From: Silurus meridionalis
Taxonomy: Eukaryota; Chordata; Actinopteri; Siluriformes; Siluridae
Length of the DNA: 64,000 nucleotides
Assembly: GCF_014805685.1 (NCBI RefSeq)
Contig: NC_060898.1
Location: forward strand, 5,116,501 to 5,180,500
Reading direction: 5' to 3'
The notes beneath the pieces are model-generated. The model worked only from the letters and a program-made list of their open reading frames with translations. It searched no databases and was not told the origin of the DNA. Within the stretch, counting starts at the first letter, position 1, and every line of letters starts with the position of its first letter. The position numbers and the translations under genes are program-made. Shown here one piece after another: positions 46,464-58,199 of the stretch.

Positions 46464-47037
46464 AGAGCTAATAGCTCTGCAGATCTACTTGAGGTGCTGC
46501 TTCTGGGCAGAGCTGAGTGGTCACCTGACATGAAAGAGAACAGAATAATGCATTGTCTGATAAGCAGCTTAACCCCTCACACAGATGGCCGGTGATATTG
46601 CTTATTGCTTTTTTGCATTTCAATCACTTTAATGCACTTGCATTGTAAACAGTCCTAGTGAATTTTAGAAACATACATATATAGAGTCAGATTCTTTTTT
46701 TTTTTTTAAATATTATTATTATTTTAGAAAGATTTATTTAGCCAAGGTCATCATACAGTTGCAAAAATATCGTATTCATGAATAGTTCGAAACATACTGT
46801 TGCGTTCACAATGATTTTTTTCTCTAATTAAATATAGTGTTATACTTTAATTTGTTTAATGTGATGTACATTTTTATTGTCTAAGCCCACCCATATGATG
46901 ATGATGATGATAATACATTCCTCTTTTATAGGCAAAAGGGAGTAACATGCGGTGAACTTGAGATGGTGTTTGAAAGGAAACGACATAAACGAGTTTCTGT
47001 TTACTTTCACACGTGTGTAATACAAATATACCAGTAT

Positions 47038-47690
47038 TGATGGTTTCCTCCAGACCAAAGGATCTGTTCTGTTTCATCAGACCAGAGAATTCAGTTTCTT
47101 CATCACCTCCCTGACTAACGCGCATCTCCCCTGATCGCTTAGTTTGGCCGGGCAGATCTAGGAAGCGTTCTGGTGGCTCCAATCTTCTTCCATTAATGAA
47201 TAATTGAGGCTACTGTGCTCATTGGGACCTTCCATTCTGCAGAGATTTTTCTGTAGCTTCCCCAGATCTGTGCCACAATACAATCCTGTTTCTACAGACA
47301 ATTCCCTTGACTTTATGGCTTTATGGTTTGGTTTGTGCATGCACTGTTAACTGTGGGACCTTATAGACCCCTATAGACAGGTGTGTGCCTTTACAAATCA
47401 TGTTCAATCAGCTAAATCTACCACAGGTGGACTCCAATCAAGTTGTAGAAACATCTCAAGGATGATCAGTGGAAACAGGATGCACAGGACATTTGAGTGT
47501 CATGACAAAAGCTGTGAATACTTATGTACGTGATTTTTAATTTTTAATTTTATTTTTTAAATAAATTTGCAAAGATTTCAAACAAACATCATTCATGTTG
47601 TCATTATGGGGTATTGTTTGTAGAATATTGAGGGAAAAAATATTAAATCCATTATGGAATAAAGCTGTAACATAACAAAATGTGAAAAAG
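47038..47690 (-). mobile_element. Internally deleted Tc1 transposon, reverse orientation
   Basis: On the minus strand, from right to left, it has the usual Tc1 5' region (GCTGTAACATAACAAAATG inverse at 47664-47682), then KISAEWKVPMSTVASII and ATRTLPRSARP, the DNA-binding domain of Tc1 transposase. It then jumps to CTCTGGTCTGATGAAACAGA (inverse near 47070-47090). The catalytic core is deleted and stops interrupt the frame. The 3' terminus is not clear. Confidence 0.75.
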
Positions 47691-48822
47691 CTCCAAGCAC
47701 ACTCCAGAATCTTGTGAATCATCCTCCCAGAGCAGCAAAAATGGACTAAATGTGGAATGGGATCTTACCAAAGCATATACAAATTTTATGTTCAGGTGTC
47801 TACAAACCTTTGTCCATGTAATGTATATTTGAGCTATATAGGTCTTACAATTTTTATAAAATAACCTGTGGTTGTGTTTTGTTCATTTACTGATTTAGCT
47901 GACTTAAGCTTAAGATTTCTGCAAATTCTTCTTGTTGTGGGATAAAGAACAGGTGATAGATAGTACTGTTTATCTGCATCTAAATGCAAATCAGCATCTG
48001 AGATATTCTGCATTTTTAGCTGTACTTTGAAATTAAACCTTTTTGTACAACATCAGACTATGCAGTATGAAGAAAGACTTTGGAAAAATGGAGAGCAAAA
48101 AGAAGAGTGACTATAAAAGGGTTCGCTTGTTTACTCAGGTCAGCGATGACTGTAGACAGGTCTCTTGTGACGTACTCCATGTCCTTTTCTCTCTTGTATT
48201 TGCCCCCTCCTATAAATAACATCCTCCCTTCCGATGCTGTGCTCGGCGCTATGCAAAGAATGCGGTTCGAACACACTTCGCTGCTCGGTTTATTGACCCC
48301 TCTGACATTCTAACACTTTTCATCCATCTATCCATCCAGCTATGCATAAGGAGGACTGTCAATGTCAGTTATTACAGCAATCAATATAGAAAAGAAAAAG
48401 TGGGAATAGATTTGGGTTTTGGCCAGTAGAAATTCGTTCTCTCTGATCAAACAAGCAAAGTTACTACACACAGACATTTCTGTAATCTGGTCATTTTCAC
48501 ATCTCAGGTGCAATAAACTTTTGGTTTTGCTTACTGTTTTTTCTGACCCCAGCGAGGTAGAAATGTACTGTGCTGAAAACTGCAGTGGATTACAAAGCCA
48601 GTGTTTTTTTTTTTTTTCCTGTCGGATGATTTAAATGAAGCACTTGAAGAAAAGGACTTGATTCAGTTAAAGAAGATTACATTTATTCAGCGCTTTTAAA
48701 AAGTTATTGTTGACTGTTACTGACCCTAACAAAGCTGACACCCTAGCAGCATTTCTTAAACAGATTTGGCCCTATGAACAGAAACTGTTGCCATCCTGAA
48801 ACATGGAAGTGTCAATATTGTT

Positions 48823-49802
48823 TAGAGCTCTACCAATTCACCGGTTTTGCCAATAAATTGGCACCGATAGTTGATAGCTGAAAGTATTGCTATCTGCAAA
48901 AATCCATGCCGATAGTTTTTCCATGTTACGTCTGTTTCTGGTGGCTGAGAAGCTGCACTGTCATTATGCAATCGATGCTCTAGATGTGACTCACTGACGC
49001 CTTGCGATGTTTGTTTTGACATGTAATGGCACGCTGTACCTCATTCGTGTTAGTTCATAGCACGCTAATGTTAACAGATAACATGGAAATCAACCAAATT
49101 TGCAAAATGTATTAGTAATTAACAAACAAACAATCGTTTTAAAGCGTTTTTTTACTTCAATTAATGTTACAAATGATATCTTTATTTTAAAACGTTACAT
49201 TTCACACATGACCACCTGTCTAATATTATGCTGGTCTCCTTTTTGTTCCCAAAACAGTCCTGACCCGTTTAGCATCAACATCATTAACTTCTTCAGCAAT
49301 TTGAGCTACAGTAACTCGTCCGTTAGATCATACCACAGGGGTCACCAGTTTACCACTGTTCCTTCCTTGGAGCACTTTTGATAGATACTGATCACTGCAA
49401 ACCAGGAAAACCCCACACGAGCTGCGGTTTTTCGTCTAGCCAGTCAAACTCTGTCAAATCCTTACACTTGGCCATTTTTCCTGCTTCTAAAACATCAACT
49501 TTGAGGAGATATACCCTACTCACTAACAGGCACAATAATGAAGAGATTATCAGTGTTCTTCACTTCACCGGTTATAATGTTATGATGTTATAATGTTTTG
49601 CTTGAACAGTGTAAATCCCCTCACAAAGTCCAGAAATTACGTTTATTTTTATTTTTGTAGTAATGTTTAGTACTATTTTACATGGAGTGTTGTTTGTTTT
49701 TTTATCCAGTATCCATTTTAAAAACTTTCGGCTGATAAATCAGTTATGTGCGATCCAACCCAGCTATCGGTATCAGTAAAATCCACTATCCATCGAACTC
49801 TA
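48823..49802. mobile_element. hAT-like element carrying a nested insertion
   Basis: Starts TAGAGCTCTACCAATTCACC and ends CCATCGAACTCTA, a diverged inverse. ATCGGTATCAGTAAAATCCA near the right end matches the left-end GGCACCGATAG pattern. Flanking 8-mers ATATTGTT and GAATTGTG agree at five positions. A Tc/mariner-like copy sits inside at 49202-49613. Confidence 0.55.
49202..49613 (-). mobile_element. Tc/mariner-like element nested in hAT-like element
   Basis: GACCACCTGTCTAATATTAT, GAGCTACAGTAACTCGTCCG and TTCACCGGTTATAATGTTAT match the copy at 15239 and the reverse of 33438. The left terminus is eroded and the right one is CTTGAACAGTGTA. Confidence 0.6.
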
Positions 49803-50859
49803 GAATTGTGTGTTGCTTTGCAAAAAAAAGAAAACATTTCTTCGCATATGCCAGCTTTTTTAAGAAACTGGGGTGAGAGCACAGGGTCGGCCATTATACA
49901 GAGCCCCTGAACCAGAATGGGATGCTGGTCCCATTGAGATTTAATAATATTATGTGTTACTTTTGTTTGATTAAAGCAGTGTTGAGTGGTTGATATTACA
50001 GTCAACATTTAGAACATAGAACATGACTGACATGTTAGATTGTAGTCTTGTAGGACTTGGGAGTCTTATAGTCTTGCAGAGCCAGATATAATGTCTGATC
50101 TCTAATAAGAATACATGTCTACTCAGACCCGTCTTAATGGTGTGTGGAATGGTGTGCTTAATGGTGTGTGGAAACGTAATTGGGAATACATTTATTTTCA
50201 GATTGATTTATTTTTTTTATTCTAGTTTTTGCTTTCATGGATTTGGCAAAGGCATGTAACTTTAGCAGTACTGCCGTACTGAATTTGCAAAGTCTTGCCT
50301 ATTCATGGAGCAGTTCCTATTCGTGTAGGACCATGCACCTGCTTCCTGCTGACTTAGTCCCTCATGGATTACATGAGACATTTCATAATGAAACTAATGT
50401 CTTACCACTGATGTCTCAAAGCAAGGCTTTGATAAATGTATTTTCTTTAATCCGATTTATTTAGAGCGAGCCGTTTTGAGTAGATGCACTTTGCTAGGGA
50501 TTCACTTGGGCAAATATAATTGGGTTATTTAAAATAGTCAAGTACCTCAGCTCCGATTTCACTCAGAAGCGCCTTAATTTTTTAAAACTATAGTCATTTT
50601 CCTAGGAAATGAAACCAGCACTTTTGAGGGATGTGGTGATGGGCAATTTAAAGTAATCAAATTCCAGGATGACTTTAATCACAACCATGCATGCTGGCCC
50701 ATTGAAATCAGAGAGACGGCCTGAAAAAAGTGTACGGTAATTGGATAATTGGACTTGCTTAAAGCTACAAATCCTCGGAAAACTCAAGCAGAGTAAGAAA
50801 ATTTATTGTAATCATATTCTCTCCACCTCTGCGGTTAACGATTCATGGTGGTAGATCCA

Positions 50860-51110
50860 TGACATTTGATCAATATTGTAGGTGCTGACTATGGCGCTGT
50901 AAATAATTGGTAAGGAAACTGGAGCCAAAATCTCCAGGCATGAGAAGTCAATTTGGTCATCAGCTTTACACGAGAGGCCATGGCCCTCTCGACGTCACGT
51001 GCCATTACAAGGGACCAGTGGCTTTTATAATGGATTAAAAGGGGCCTTGAAAGCCACATGATGACCTCGACATAAATTACACTGCAACATTTCTACACAG
51101 TGGAAAATAA
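50860..51110. other. Repeat-poor island, possible conserved noncoding element
   Basis: Contains the near-palindrome GAGAGGCCATGGCCCTCTC, then GACGTCACGTGCC (overlapping CRE-like and E-box motifs) and GCTTTTATAATGG. No exon or transposon signal was recognised. Confidence 0.3.
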
Positions 51111-51962
51111 CACATTTATGACCCTTTTATACAGCGAGCATCATTCACTGTCTTCTCATATGCTCTTTATGTAATGAGTTCACCTTAGATGCTGGACTAA
51201 TTATCTTCATTGGTAGACAACCTATTAAATGTCCTGTTAAGTGCCAGGCATGTTGTGCTCTTTGGCTGAATCAGCACCGAACTGAAGATGCACAGGAGTG
51301 TATCCTGACCTCTGTCATTTCCTGTTATTTCGGTGAAGAGCAAAAAAAAAAAAAACCCTTGTAAAAAACATTGTGGTCTGCAGACTCCTTGGTTCTCAAC
51401 ATTAATATGACAAGAGAGATGGAGAAATAGGATCTAAACAGGTATTGATTCATTTGCTGTAGGGGCCAGGGCTTTGCTCTTCAACACATTGTAGTTATAG
51501 CAACATGTCAGTCTCCTGACGATGATGGACTCGAGTTCTTGTTAGAGCACAGCCATTTTAAGTGGACTGCCATTGTCGACAAGTTACTACAGCCAGGTGT
51601 GTAATTTGTAGCCACCACTGTTAGTCATCACATTTAAATGTGTGCTTGTGAAAGCTTTGACTGATATGCTATTAATGAACAATGTCAATTTGTTCACCTA
51701 CTTCCTCTTTGGGAGATTTCTGAGAGTTAGTTAATGATGTAGGATGATGAAGCCTGGGGTGCCATCAGCTTTCTAATTCATTCTAAAGGTGTTGAGGTCC
51801 CAGCTCTACAGCAAGCTACTTAAAATCTTTCATTCCAAACTATGTAAACCATATCTTGGAGCCGGCTATGTGCACACGGACATTGACGGGATGGAAAATG
51901 TTTGGGTCTTCTAGTGCAAGTGATGGGAAAATGTAATGCTACTTCATCCAAAGACATAATAC

Positions 51963-52060
51963 AGTAATACCTTGGTACTCGTCACCTGCATGACTCGTCA
52001 AATTTGGTACTCGTCACGTTACGAGATGAAAAATGTTTCTGAAACTCAATTCAGTCTTGC
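51963..52060. mobile_element. Pogo-like MITE left end
   Basis: CAGTAATACCTTGGTACTCG, followed by repeats of GGTACTCGTCAC, is typical of CAGT(A/G)-type pogo-like termini. The matching right end was not found, so it is truncated or disrupted. Confidence 0.45.
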
Positions 52061-52124
52061 TATAAAACATGCATGAGAGTCTCATGGTAGCTTGTGAACA
52101 GTTTTCCTTTGTGCTTTCTGTGCA

Positions 52125-52310
52125 TTTAAGGCCTGAATGGTAGCTTAATGGTTAATAAGATATTGTACTTTGGATTCTATGGTCAAATGAGTTCAAATCC
52201 CTGCTACTCCTGGGCCCCTGAGCAAAGCCCTTAACCTCATAGCTGCTCGGTTGTATGAATGAGATAACTGTAGGTAGCTCTGGATAAAGGCATCAACCAA
52301 ATGTTTAGTC
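52125..52310 (+). repeat. tRNA-type SINE, nearly complete
   Basis: AATGGTAGCTTAATGGTTAA (A-box-like), GAGTTCAAATCCCTGC (B-box-like), TGGGCCCCTGAGCAAAGCCC, and the tail AGCTCTGGATAAAGGCATC follow in the order expected of teleost tRNA SINEs. Confidence 0.7.
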
Positions 52311-52525
52311 CTAAAGTGGTTAAAAATGCTACCAACTGCTTGTTCAATCCTTTACTGTATAATTATGACTATATAATTTTGTACCTTTAACACTGTGCTA
52401 AAAGTTTGGCAGGGAAGGCCAGGTGTCCCAATACTTTTTATTTGTATAGTGTAAGTATCGGTACTGCATTAAAACCTCAAATATATGAATAATATATTTA
52501 CTTGAGTAAGAGGCATTTAAACATA

Positions 52526-53292
52526 CCGTAATTTCCGGACTATAGAGCGCAACCATATATAAGCCACAGCCACTGAATTTTACAAATATTTTTATTTTTA
52601 ACATAAATAAGCCGCACCTGTCTACACTAATGTACTTTACACAGGCTTTAAAAGAGACACATTACACACGGTGTAACGGGTGAAATATGTTGCGCTTCCT
52701 TTAGGAGCATAGCGGTATTTTGGGAATAGCCTGACACTGCATTTTTCTGCTAGTACTGCGTGTGTTCAAGACCGAGGAATATGTCCTTATTATTTTCTGA
52801 TGCTCATTTCTAAGTTTCTTTGACTAACCCATAACGCTGTTGCCAAGAAAAATAAAAAAGCACGAGTTTTGGAAACCTGTCTGTGCTTATATGATTTCTG
52901 TTGCAACTGGAGTTAGCGAGCTCTCCCTTCACCCAGACTCAACGCATTACAACGGTTTGTATCTAAACAGTACCAAGAAAGTGTTCTCTGTCTTCCTCCT
53001 TTTTTTCACAACTATTTCTCTCGGGAGTTTATCTTTTGGCATCGTCGTGCGTAAAAAAAAAACTTTTTCTCTCCCGATGCCGTGCAGCTCAGAACACAGG
53101 TGAGATGCGTTTTTTCTTTTCCGTTCCGAAATTTAATTGGTCTAATGATACAGTATGTTGCTCGGTTTTTTGGCTTAAGGTTTGTGAAACCGGGAAAAAC
53201 CCAGGAAAAATTCATAATTGGCTGCGTTGTTTAAGCTGCAGGGTTCAAAACGTTGAAAAAAAAATTAACGGCTTATAGTCTGAAAAATACGG
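52526..53292. mobile_element. TA-flanked MITE ('CCGTAATTTCCGGACTATA')
   Basis: Starts CCGTAATTTCCGGACTATAG after TA (52524-52525) and ends with the diverged inverse TATAGTCTGAAAAATACGG before TA (53293-53294). About 767 bp, no transposase recognised. The AAGCCGCACC and GGCTTATAG sub-terminal blocks are characteristic of a common fish family. Confidence 0.75.
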
Positions 53293-54949
53293 TACTCAAA
53301 TATTCTATTTTTTCAATTGATGAAAAATTTTTTTTTTGTTATTAAATGTACACTCAGACAGAAGTAAAATTTTGGCTTGCTTATGTTTAATAACTGTATG
53401 AATTGACATAAAAAAGTAAATTAGTTTTTGTAAATAATACAAAACATTTTGGAAACTTACCTCATGCTTTAGAGGAATGCCTCATTAGATTATACTTTTT
53501 TTTTCTTAAACTAACTGTAATTGACAGGAAAGGGTGCAATAATATCTGGATAACAGTGGCAACATTGTTGAAGGTTTTTAACCAAGGTGATTTGAAGGTC
53601 AGAATGAAAATCTGAAAAAGAAAGTGTTTTTGCTCTGGTGATGTTACTTGCGTAAGACTATTTCAGTGATACTCGTGCAGAGTAGAAATCATTGAGGGTA
53701 GTGATGCATGATTACTCAAATATTTTCCACTCTTAGACAAAGGCGGTCTCTGAGGAGGAACTGATAACTGTGGTATGGCTTTTTGTTCTGTGATTAATGA
53801 TAATTGCCACATTATTTGCTCCAGTTATAAATTTTTTAGATTAACTTCAAATAAAGTCCATTTACAGCTAAATATTTGATATTGTGTGCTTATGTTTCCA
53901 TGGGTATGCATTGCTTGTGGTTGGTGCCCCCGCCAGAACAGGACAAACAGACCACAAGCATGATGGAGACAGAAAATGCGAGAGACACAAGAGGCTTTTA
54001 GCGAATGTTTTAGTAGAGAAAAGGATGCTGCTGCCACTTTTAGTGGAAAGCAGAAGTAGTCTGTCAACCTAGCATTACGTCGGTGCGGATGAATGTCCCG
54101 TTTGTTTTGACAGCTCTCAACTTAAGTGTACACAGTTGTTAGCAATAACGGCTATTGAACAGCTCAGGCTATCTCTGTGCACTGTCTCTGTCAGGTGTCT
54201 GGTGTACTGTGATGTCTTGATGATTTAAAGTAGGCAACTTTACTCTGCTCTTCGGAATACAGCAGGCGGCAATATCTTGAATAAACTTTAGATCCATAAT
54301 GCCTCCTGGATAAATCTAAATCCTTAGGGTTTTTTAACAGAGCTCTGTGATGGACTTTTATAAAGCCAATATTAGATCAGCACAGTTATGTGCTTTAGTG
54401 TACAGGAAGACCTACAGCATCTAGAGGTCAAGATTGACAGAAAAGATCCAATATGCCTGCTGTGTATGTTGTAAAGGTTTAAGCCAGTAGTGCAGAGATC
54501 TGTAAAGGAAAATATAATAAATGAACCCAATGGGTTCTGGGACTTTTAACATCCCAGAATCACACGTTTTAGTCACGTGATCAGTTGTTTGATAATGTAG
54601 GGTGTGCACATTGAAACAGGTTTGGTAAATGCGGGAATCAAGGAGCTCCACCACATTACAGATGATCTCATTGGTGGTTCTTATTAGTAACAGAGGATTT
54701 ATATTATAGTCTATTCTGTCAAGAACATGTTTGAAAGTAAATGATGAACTGAGCGTGCTGATGGTGGGGACAATTGTTGGTTGAAGCAAGTTGCTAAGCC
54801 ACAAAATTAGTCAATTGGTAAATTACGTAGTGTGCGCTAGGCTTTAAACTGGTAAGCAGGGTCAGACATAACAATACGTTTGTTATGGCTATATGGGTTA
54901 ACAGTATAATGCTGCTAGTTAAGAAAAAGTGAAGTACAGTAGCATTTAA

Positions 54950-55898
54950 GTTCCCCTTTAGGAACTCGAGCTGCTTCAACAATGCTTTGGGAATGCATGC
55001 GTGTTGTCCATGCTCTGAATCACGTGTGTAATCAGTCCAATGGAAAAGCACAGCATCACCGGCGGTGTGACGTCACAACCAGGAAGAGAGATGGGGGGGG
55101 AGGACATGGAGTACAGCCGGCGCTAGCTTCTGAAAAGAATTCACTCTAAGCCCAATAAGCTCAACGAACGCTTTCTGCAATCCAGCCTTCACCGGGGTCT
55201 GCCTTTCTTCCTGAACCTGCACACCGAGGTGTCCAGTTCTTGGGCTAAACCTTACTCGGCTCGCCTCTACAGTTCTAAGGTCTCACTATATTCCAACATA
55301 GTTGCAGTGAAATGTGCGGTTGAAGACCCCGGCACTGCCAACCAAGCCCCTTCGTACTACCTCTGTGCTGGTGGGCAAGGTTTAGCAGGTCAAGCCACAG
55401 GCTGCACACCATGGCTGTGCTTCAAGCCCAGACAGACCTGCTATGAGAGCTAGATGTGGGAGACACCCCGGGCGGTCAGGAAGTCAGAGAGCTTTGCCAT
55501 GCTACAAACCTAGCTCTCAGAGCAACAAAAGAGAATGCTAAGACCATTGGCTGTTCCATGTCCACCCTGGTGTCCAACGAAAGGCACATATGGCTTACCC
55601 TGTAAAATCTTTCAGACAAATCTTTCTCTACCCCAAAGAAGGGTATGTCTCCAAGGTACCCTCGGTCGTTTCACGATCTGTTATGCTCCAGGCATTCTTT
55701 TCTCCTCCCCAAGCCCCAGACCAGGAGAAGCTAAAATGACTGTCCACTGAACTGAAATGTGGAGGAAGTCTAAGCAGCTGTGTCTCCAAGCCACACACCT
55801 GGTAACGCCACGCTTTTCCATTGGACTGATTCAGAGCATGGACAACATGGAAGCGTTCCCAAATCGTTGTTGACGCCGAATCTAGTTACCTCGGGAAC
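54950..55898. mobile_element. Element with ~100-bp inverted repeats; DIRS-like ORF1 traces
   Basis: The left end (AGTTCCCCTTTAGGAACTCG ... GTCCATGCTCTGAATCA ... CAGTCCAATGGAAAAGC) and the right end (GCTTTTCCATTGGACTG, ATTCAGAGCATGGACAAC ... CTCGGGAAC) are inverses over about 100 bp; the left arm has a 12-bp insertion. Inside, the + strand has ATKENAKTIGCSMSTLVSNE and RHIWLTL in shifted frames, which remind me of ORF1 of fish DIRS-like retroelements. The assignment rests on memory of that motif only. Confidence 0.5.
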
Positions 55899-56599
55899 CA
55901 TGGTTTCATTCCTAACTCGGAGACGCTTTCTCATGCTTTCCCTCCCAATCTTTCTCTCACTCTTTTTTTTTTTTTTAACAAAACTAACAGAATAGAGAAT
56001 CAATAAAATCTGTCTTCTGATGCTGATTCAGAATTGAGAGCTGTATTTGTTTTGTATTTGTTTGTGTTGGTTTTGCCTACTCATGTGTGCACATATGATG
56101 GGTACTTAATTTTCTCTAATTTTTTGCCCCCATGCTTTACAACTACTACCTTGACCTTATCCTCTGTCTTAACTTTTTAATATGGCCTCCAGCTGACTCA
56201 TCGAGTAAAGATGTATTCCTGAGGTGAGGTTGTGAGCCCCTGGCTGTGCCTTTATCCAAGATTTTACTTCACTGAGGTACAATTTGCTCCGCTTTCTTCT
56301 AGGACTACAGCTAGTGAGTCATGTTCACTTGGATGAAAGAGTGTCATTGCACTGGCCACTGGATATTTTGCCTCAGCCGACTCTGACATGTCTCTACACA
56401 TATTAGCCGACTCGATACATATCATAAGATCATATCATTCAAAAAAACATTTATACAGTATATAGGAGTTATGCAGTGCCCCTGGAGACAATGTTCACTG
56501 CATTTCCCTATCAAGAGCACTGAGAAACTCAAGAACTTTGAGGATGGATACAATGGCTCAGGACCACAGGTTGCATGAATAGTTCTGTATTTAAGCACC

Positions 56600-57390
56600 T
56601 ATTACTACATACCTCAACAATGGAACTGCAATGAATAGACATTCGGTGCCACCAAGATGAGGATGGGTTCCCTTTTAAATCTGGTTCCTCTCAAGGTTTC
56701 TTCCTCATACCATCCCATGGAGTTTTTCCTTTCCTTTTTTGTTGCCACTTGTTTGCTCATCAGGGATAAAAAAAAATTACAAGGACAAACAATATACAGT
56801 GGAACCTCGGAGCTCGCGGCCTCAGCGCTCGCGACCTCGCATGCTCGCGACTTTCATTCCGACCGGCGACTCTCATTCAGATCGGCTCGTGAGCAACCGC
56901 GAGCTGCTTAAAACGCTAGTTTTAACATTTCTAATTTAGGTTTATCTCTTTAAAATTGTCTAAAAAATGCTTTAAAACAATTTTAATATGTATTATTCAT
57001 TTAAACTATAAAATATAACATATACAGTACTGTATTGTACTGTATTTTCTGTACTTCTCTACTGCATACTTTACTGTACCTGTACTTTATTTTTTTTAAT
57101 TAAGCATTGTAATTGCTGTTAATTTACATAAAGTATTGTTAAAATAGTCTTATAATTAAGTGTTATGGAGTGAAATAGTGTTATTGACTAATTTAAATCG
57201 ATTTCGTATAGCGTTCTTTGGGTTTTTACTGGGTTGGAAGGGGCGTATCAAAAGGTCGCGAAAATTCGGAACTCGCGACCGGTCTTGGTCCCTAACCCTC
57301 GCGAGCTCCGAGGTTCCACTGTATATGCAATAAACTTTCTTTTATACAACTTTAGAACTTCTTTATCTGTGTTAAGCTGCTTCAAAACAG
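56600..57390. repeat. Dispersed repeat (GGTTCCTCTCAAG family) split by a MITE
   Basis: GACATTCGGTGCCACCAAGA, GGTTCCTCTCAAGGTTTCTT, TCCCATGGAGTTTTTCC and GTTGCCACTTG precede the MITE at 56797; GTGTTAAGCTGCTTCAAAAC follows it. Same family as 17650 and 35395. Confidence 0.6.
56797..57321. mobile_element. Pogo-like MITE with perfect termini
   Basis: Starts CAGTGGAACCTCGGAGCTCG and ends with the exact inverse CGAGCTCCGAGGTTCCACTG, bordered by TA on both sides (56795-56796, 57322-57323). 525 bp, no coding capacity. The sub-terminal regions are CpG-rich (CTCGCGACC repeats). Intact termini suggest a fairly recent insertion. Confidence 0.88.
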
Positions 57391-57679
57391 GCATTTGTTG
57401 CTCTCCTCCAAGCATGTTTAGCTGCCTTGTGACAATGTGTGGGTTTTCAGATGACAGGTGTCTCAGAGAAAGCATGTTAGATTTCAGGGGTTTGCTTACC
57501 CCAAACCAGGGAGCAGTCCACATTACTTTAAAGCTATTCAATGCTAAGTAAAAAGTAAAAAATATGTTTTATACCAATCTGCCCTCATAATTATTGTCCT
57601 ATATTACAATAAACTTCACCACTGGTAAGACTTTGGTGAGACCTGGTGGTTTAGGGCTTGTGGCAGAGTGTGATTTTCA

Positions 57680-57835
57680 GTGCGAGGGATGAGGATAGAT
57701 AGGATTAGAAATTAGTTTACTAGAGAGATTGTGTGGGTAGGAAGGTTTGGAGACACGGTGATTGAGATGGTTTGTTCAGGTGTAGAGGACAGAGCGATAT
57801 GGCTGTAGCGACCTCTAACGGGAGCAGCCAAAGGT
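57680..57835 (+). repeat. LINE 3' fragment
   Basis: GAGGATAGATAGGATTAGAA, GATTGAGATGGTTTGTTCAG and CTAACGGGAGCAGCCAAAGG resemble the sequence order of the LINE scrap at 28970-29240 and the end of this family. Confidence 0.4.
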
Positions 57836-58199
57836 AGATGTTCTTCACCACTGGCTGGTACAAAAGAAAAACTAAATAAAAAACATAAAACCCTTAATCC
57901 TGATTTCGATATTTTGTGCAAACGTGACCGCACATGTAGAACGCGTACATGTGAATGCACACGTGCACCTCTGTGCCTCTGTCATGTAACCGAATTTGGC
58001 TGCTTTTAGCTGCACCTGTGATTTGATTCTTGGTGTTAGATGATACAAAGTTCAAACATAATTTTCTTTTCCCCTCCTTCTCCACACTCAAGTGGCTTGG
58101 CCATAATTGAGCCTCAGTTGAAGTGGCTACAGATGACACTGACATGCCACAAACAAAGTGATTCGGACAGCAGACGTCTTTTTTGCTTGAAAATAAAGT

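Larger units (their letters stand above)
51780..52452. mobile_element. DNA transposon copy split by later insertions
   Basis: The left half, about 51787-51955 (GAGGTCCCAGCTCTACAGCA, CATTCCAAACTATGTAAACC, CATCCAAAGACA), matches the element at 41260. The right terminus (AGGTGTCCCAATACTTTTTA...TATAGTG) appears only at 52421-52452. Between them lie a pogo-like end and a SINE. Confidence 0.55.

Noticed and set aside
52840..53278. Several short frames on both strands
   Set aside because: They lie inside the TA-flanked MITE at 52526-53292, which is non-coding.
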